Of a stretch of DNA of 64,000 bases, positions 60,830-64,000 are shown in pieces. Each line of letters starts with the position of its first letter. The first letter of the stretch is position 1. The stretch spans positions 1,860,001 through 1,924,000 of the forward strand of contig JAOVFP010000002.1 in NCBI GenBank assembly GCA_025738555.1, written 5' to 3'. This stretch comes from Cyathus striatus (Eukaryota; Basidiomycota; Agaricomycetes; Agaricales; Nidulariaceae). Made by a program: the position numbers and the translations under genes. Below the pieces are notes generated by a model. The model had not been told where the DNA came from, ran no database searches, and worked only from the letters and a program-made list of their open reading frames with translations.

Positions 60830-61330
60830 TAGCCGGTGATTTGGCGTGTGCCAAAAGACAGTGGTATAGAGAACGAGGAGGGGCGTTATGATGATATTTT
60901 GTATCTCAAGGAAGGCATCCTCGAAGTAGCTTTGCGTGATGTAAGCAGCAGAGTTTACGGATACGACCTCCCGCTCCATAATGGGCACATCGACGTCGAG
61001 CTCGTCTAAAGTATGTCGCTGGTCAATATAAATATGCAGATGCAAGCTTAATTGTTAGTGAAGAATAGCAGAGCTAAGTCCTGTATCAGACAACCATTCA
61101 GCAGAGCGAGCGATGGTTGAAACTTGAGGGGATAAAACAGTTCGAGCTCGGAGCGGCGAGCGCGAATTCGCAAAGTTTATATTTGAGGATTTAGACAAAC
61201 AAAACTCCTGTGGGATTGTACTCGGTACTCACATGGGTCATTGGTCATTGTCAACGTTAAGATGGTCCTCGTCTTCCCTCTCACTCGCTCCCACCCTGGT
61301 TACGTAGAACTCATACCTCGAATTCAGTAC
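60830..61330 (-). pseudogene. multi-pass membrane protein remnant, copy 4
   Basis: Minus-strand pieces: acidic exon near 61,265 and YIDQRHTLDELDVDVPIMER (60.96-61.03 kb), matching copy 3 at 53.9-54.2 kb at about 90% by eye. The TM-rich exon seen in copies 2 and 3 is absent here. Divergently arranged with the aminotransferase. Confidence 0.35.
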
Positions 61331-61357
61331 TCAAAGTATAACTTCAAAAGCCTTTAA

Positions 61358-62886
61358 ATGACTGAAATGAACACCCCAGTCAAACAGCTAGGCTACCGCC
61401 TTTCTCGCAACGTTCTGTCCACAATCACACCGCCGTAAGTTTACCATCGCCATATATCGCCAAATCCTTAACTAAACATTCGCACTAGTATACCAACAGC
61501 ATATCATTGGGCAACAACCTACTCGCCCACACCCACTAGACCACTGCTAGACATGTCGCAAGGGGTCCCGGGAGTTCCTCCTCCGATCTCACTCCAATCG
61601 GCCTTGGGGAAAGCAGCTTCATCTCCTCAAAGCTTTGGGTATGTAAGGTGGGATGGGGAGCCTGCTCTCCGCGCTGCCTTGGTGGAGGAGATGAAGGGCG
61701 TGTATGGGAGGGATGGACAAGGGGTGGATGTGAATGCGGACGATGTTGCACTTACGGCAGGGTGTAATCTCGCTTTTGTGGCGAGTGTTATGTGCGTTGC
61801 GCAGGCTGGTGATGAGGTTATACTGCCGGTTCCTTGGTATGTCGTTTCGTGATTTCAAGTACAGTGTGCGTTGGGCTGATGACTGTCTAGGTACTTCAAC
61901 CATGAGTAAGCTCCCGCCTTCTTCTTTGCGATGAGGACTTACATCATCCAAGAATGACGCTAAATTTGCTCGGGATAACACCCGTCCCACTCCCCACTCT
62001 CCCACAAGATGGATTCTCCCCGTCGGTCGAAAAGTGCAAGGAGTTAATCACGCCACGTACACGTGCCATCGTGCTCGTTACGCCAAACAACCCCGTACGT
62101 CCCCTACGTCTCTTCTCCTCTCATTCATTCTGACGACTGTATACACTACAGACAGGAGCGATATACCCACCGTCCCTCCTCGCCTCCTTCCAAGCTCTCG
62201 CCCAGTCCCATAATCTACCGCTAATCATAGACGAAACGTACCGGGACTTCCTTGACCCTACTTCCGGGGCGCCACATACCCTCTTTGTCCCTTCCTCGAC
62301 GTCTGAGAGCAGCTGGCGAAGCACCGTAATCCACCTATTCTCCTTTTCCAAAGCATACGCCCTACCAGGACACAGGCTAGGAGCAATAGTCTCCTCCCCC
62401 GCCCTACTACAAGAATGCAAAAAGGTCTTGGACACCTTACAGATTTGCGCTCCGCGCCCCATTCAACTCGCACTTGCACCCCTTCTACCTTCCCTCCGTG
62501 GATTCGTCAACGAGACTGCAGAGAGTGTCCGAGCGCGCCACGTCATCTTCAAAGAGAACTTGCCTAAGAAGTGGAAAATCGGTGCTCAGGGTGGATACTT
62601 CGCTTTCGTGCGCCACCCGTTCCCTCGTGTGCGTGGGGAGGTAGTGAGTAAGCGCCTGGCGCAGGAGAGGGGTGTGGTCAGTTTGCCTGGGGAGTTTTTT
62701 CGGCCTGCTGCTGCTGCTCAGGTCGTGGATGCTGAGCTGGGGTGGAAGCAGGATTTCAGCCCCGTGTCTGAGGTGCACCGGTGGATTCGCTTTTCGGTGG
62801 CCAATGTGGATGATGAGAGTGTGCGGAGGGTTTGTGAGCGGTTAGGGGAGTGTGAGTGGGTGTTTGGGTGGGATGTTGAGGGGTAG
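61358..62886 (+). CDS. PLP-dependent class I/II aminotransferase
   Basis: Intact five-exon gene, 438 aa: 61358-61434, 61489-61836, 61891-61905 (a 15-nt micro-exon), 61953-62094, 62152-62886; all GT-AG and in phase. It transfers an amino group between an amino acid and a 2-oxo acid using pyridoxal phosphate, fold type I; substrate unknown. Landmarks: RPLLDMSQGVPGVPPP, SFGYVRWDGEPALRAALVEE, TAGCNLAF (cofactor phosphate region), VTPNNPTGA, IIDETY (Asp to pyridine N) and SFSKAYALPGHRLGA with the Schiff-base Lys. A C-terminal small domain with GGYFAFVRHP follows. The ATG at 61358 is chosen because the exon splices in phase to RPLLDMSQG; starting at the internal ATG 61553 would drop conserved residues. 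No targeting signal is obvious. Confidence 0.92.
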
Positions 62887-63778
62887 GTTGGGCTTGCGAT
62901 ATGCGTGCGTGCGTGCAATGAAGGATGCGGTGTGTGGGGCCTTGGTGGTATGAAAGTGTAGGATTAGGTAGGATGGTTTGTGTATCGGTCTGCAGTATGG
63001 AATATATTCACGTTTAGGAATGCTCGATACGATCTTTTTGTGCACTTGAGCTTTGCTTTTATCTCATTTATGCAAGACGCTGAACGACACTCTCTCCAGA
63101 CACGACGACCAACAACGATCCCCATTACCTGTAAAGTGCCGAAAGCTTTGAGAACTATAATATTCTGCTTTGGTACGCTCTTCATCTCGCTGGTCTCTGT
63201 CTGGAAGTAATGGGTGGTCACCTATGAGCGGTTTCCGGCCAACAGATCTCCCTCCTAGAATGATGACTGGAATGTACGTGTGCATGCACACCCTTCTCTT
63301 TACTCTTCATCAGTTATACATATCTGATCTTGAAACCATGGCATTTCTCACTAGGTGTGGCTCTGCTCAACCTCTTCCTATTCTAAGAGCAGGTAGTACT
63401 GCAGAAATCGATGAGTAGTGGTTCCGATCTTTAACATCACCTCCTGAGGCATCGATATCGTGTAGTAGGCCAAAGCGATGCATGTCTATAGTTACTTTTT
63501 CTATTGAATCAGCCGTGTTCGTATGTGTCTCCACCTCTAAATGATTTCTTTCTGATTCGAAATTGTATGGTACACTGCACCGAACTATAGAACCTATATT
63601 CTCTTGAATTGTACAGTGCCTCGTTGAATTGTTGACTCATATTTTATTAATCAATACAATCACCATTCGAACGAGTACTTAAATACCAGCACTACTACCA
63701 GCTCTTTAATACAACTCTCAGTTGTCTGTTACGCCTCGTATTTCAAATCGCCACATACTGCCCCCCCCTCATGTTCCA
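62887..63778. other. intergenic, no gene seen
   Basis: Between the aminotransferase and the last gene. Short frames on both strands; CT-rich leader-like sequence just before 63779. Confidence 0.45.
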
Positions 63779-64000
63779 ATGGACAAACTTTCCGCCTTCT
63801 ACGATGAGATTCATGAAGGCCTTCACAAACATTTCGAGGAACATGGTTTCTACCTTCCTTCGTCCTGGGGGTACCGTTTCCTTGGGTTGTGGAGACCAAT
63901 TTTTTCCTCCCTATTTTTCTTATTGATAACTGTCCTATCTGTAAGTGGCTAGTGTTACTCCCAAATCCCGAATCCATTGCTAACATTCTATCTACTCTTC
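63779..64000 (+). CDS. unrecognised membrane-anchored protein, 3' partial
   Basis: First exon 63779-63940 (54 codons) ending at a consensus donor GTAAGT. MDKLSAFYDEIHEGL continues as a soluble, charged segment (HKHFEEHGFYLPSSWG) followed by a hydrophobic helix (FSSLFFLLITVLS) at the exon end. A competing ATG eight bases upstream opens a less protein-like frame that stops early. The rest lies beyond the window. I do not recognise the family. Confidence 0.45.

Noticed and set aside
63771..63940. Alternative start at 63771 in another frame
   Set aside because: Frame stops within about 55 codons without a donor site; the 63779 frame gives a helix and ends at GTAAGT.

Overview
The window looks like the nuclear genome of a filamentous basidiomycete, most likely an Agaricomycete. 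The grounds are many short GT-AG introns (about 42 to 200 nt), the gene families present (DHA2-type MFS pumps, an alpha-type kinase with an N-terminal Zn ribbon, a fungal integrase-like gene, a kinase-like lobe family that I recall from agarics) and heavy invasion by varied transposable elements. The species cannot be fixed from sequence alone. No rRNA, tRNA or CRISPR locus was found; the only tRNA-like sequence is the head of a SINE.

Layout. 1-13.5 kb: three tandem plus-strand paralogs of a 14-TM drug/H+ antiporter with identical exon structure (copy A is cut by the window start, copies B and C are complete), separated by a MULE-like element and non-coding DNA. 14.35-14.9 kb: an HMG-box gene, probably decayed, on the minus strand. 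15.0-18.4 kb: a complete pogo/Fot1-like DNA transposon whose transposase carries a stop and a catalytic D-to-N change. 19.1-20.3 kb: hAT remnant. 20.6-28.3 kb: a plus-strand NADP-dependent oxidoreductase pseudogene split by a full-length chromodomain Gypsy retrotransposon (375-bp LTRs, 5-bp TSD), itself carrying a nested hAT-type element (8-bp TSD) with a zinc-finger ORF. 28.8-29.5 kb: tRNA-headed SINE with a 14-bp TSD. 29.7-33.1 kb: alpha-kinase pseudogene. 33.7-35.9 kb: integrase-like pseudogene split by a solo LTR. 36.2-38.9 kb: degraded protein kinase and XPB/Ssl2 helicase fragments.

39.4-62.9 kb is a duplication-rich host region. It holds an intact DUF302-type gene, three copies of a long protein family with a kinase-like N-lobe (one apparently intact, one frameshifted, one inverted and split by a TIR element), repeated remnants of a multi-pass membrane protein family, a decayed aminotransferase and its intact paralog. 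A foldback element lies upstream of the second kinase-like copy. The window ends in the first exon of an unrecognised membrane-anchored protein.

Probably functional genes: MFS A (partial), B and C, DUF302, kinase-like copy 1, aminotransferase, the terminal partial gene and possibly the zinc-finger ORF. Most of the rest is decaying. Many in-frame stops can be read as CGA-to-TGA changes, which suggests CpG deamination in methylated repeats (inference).
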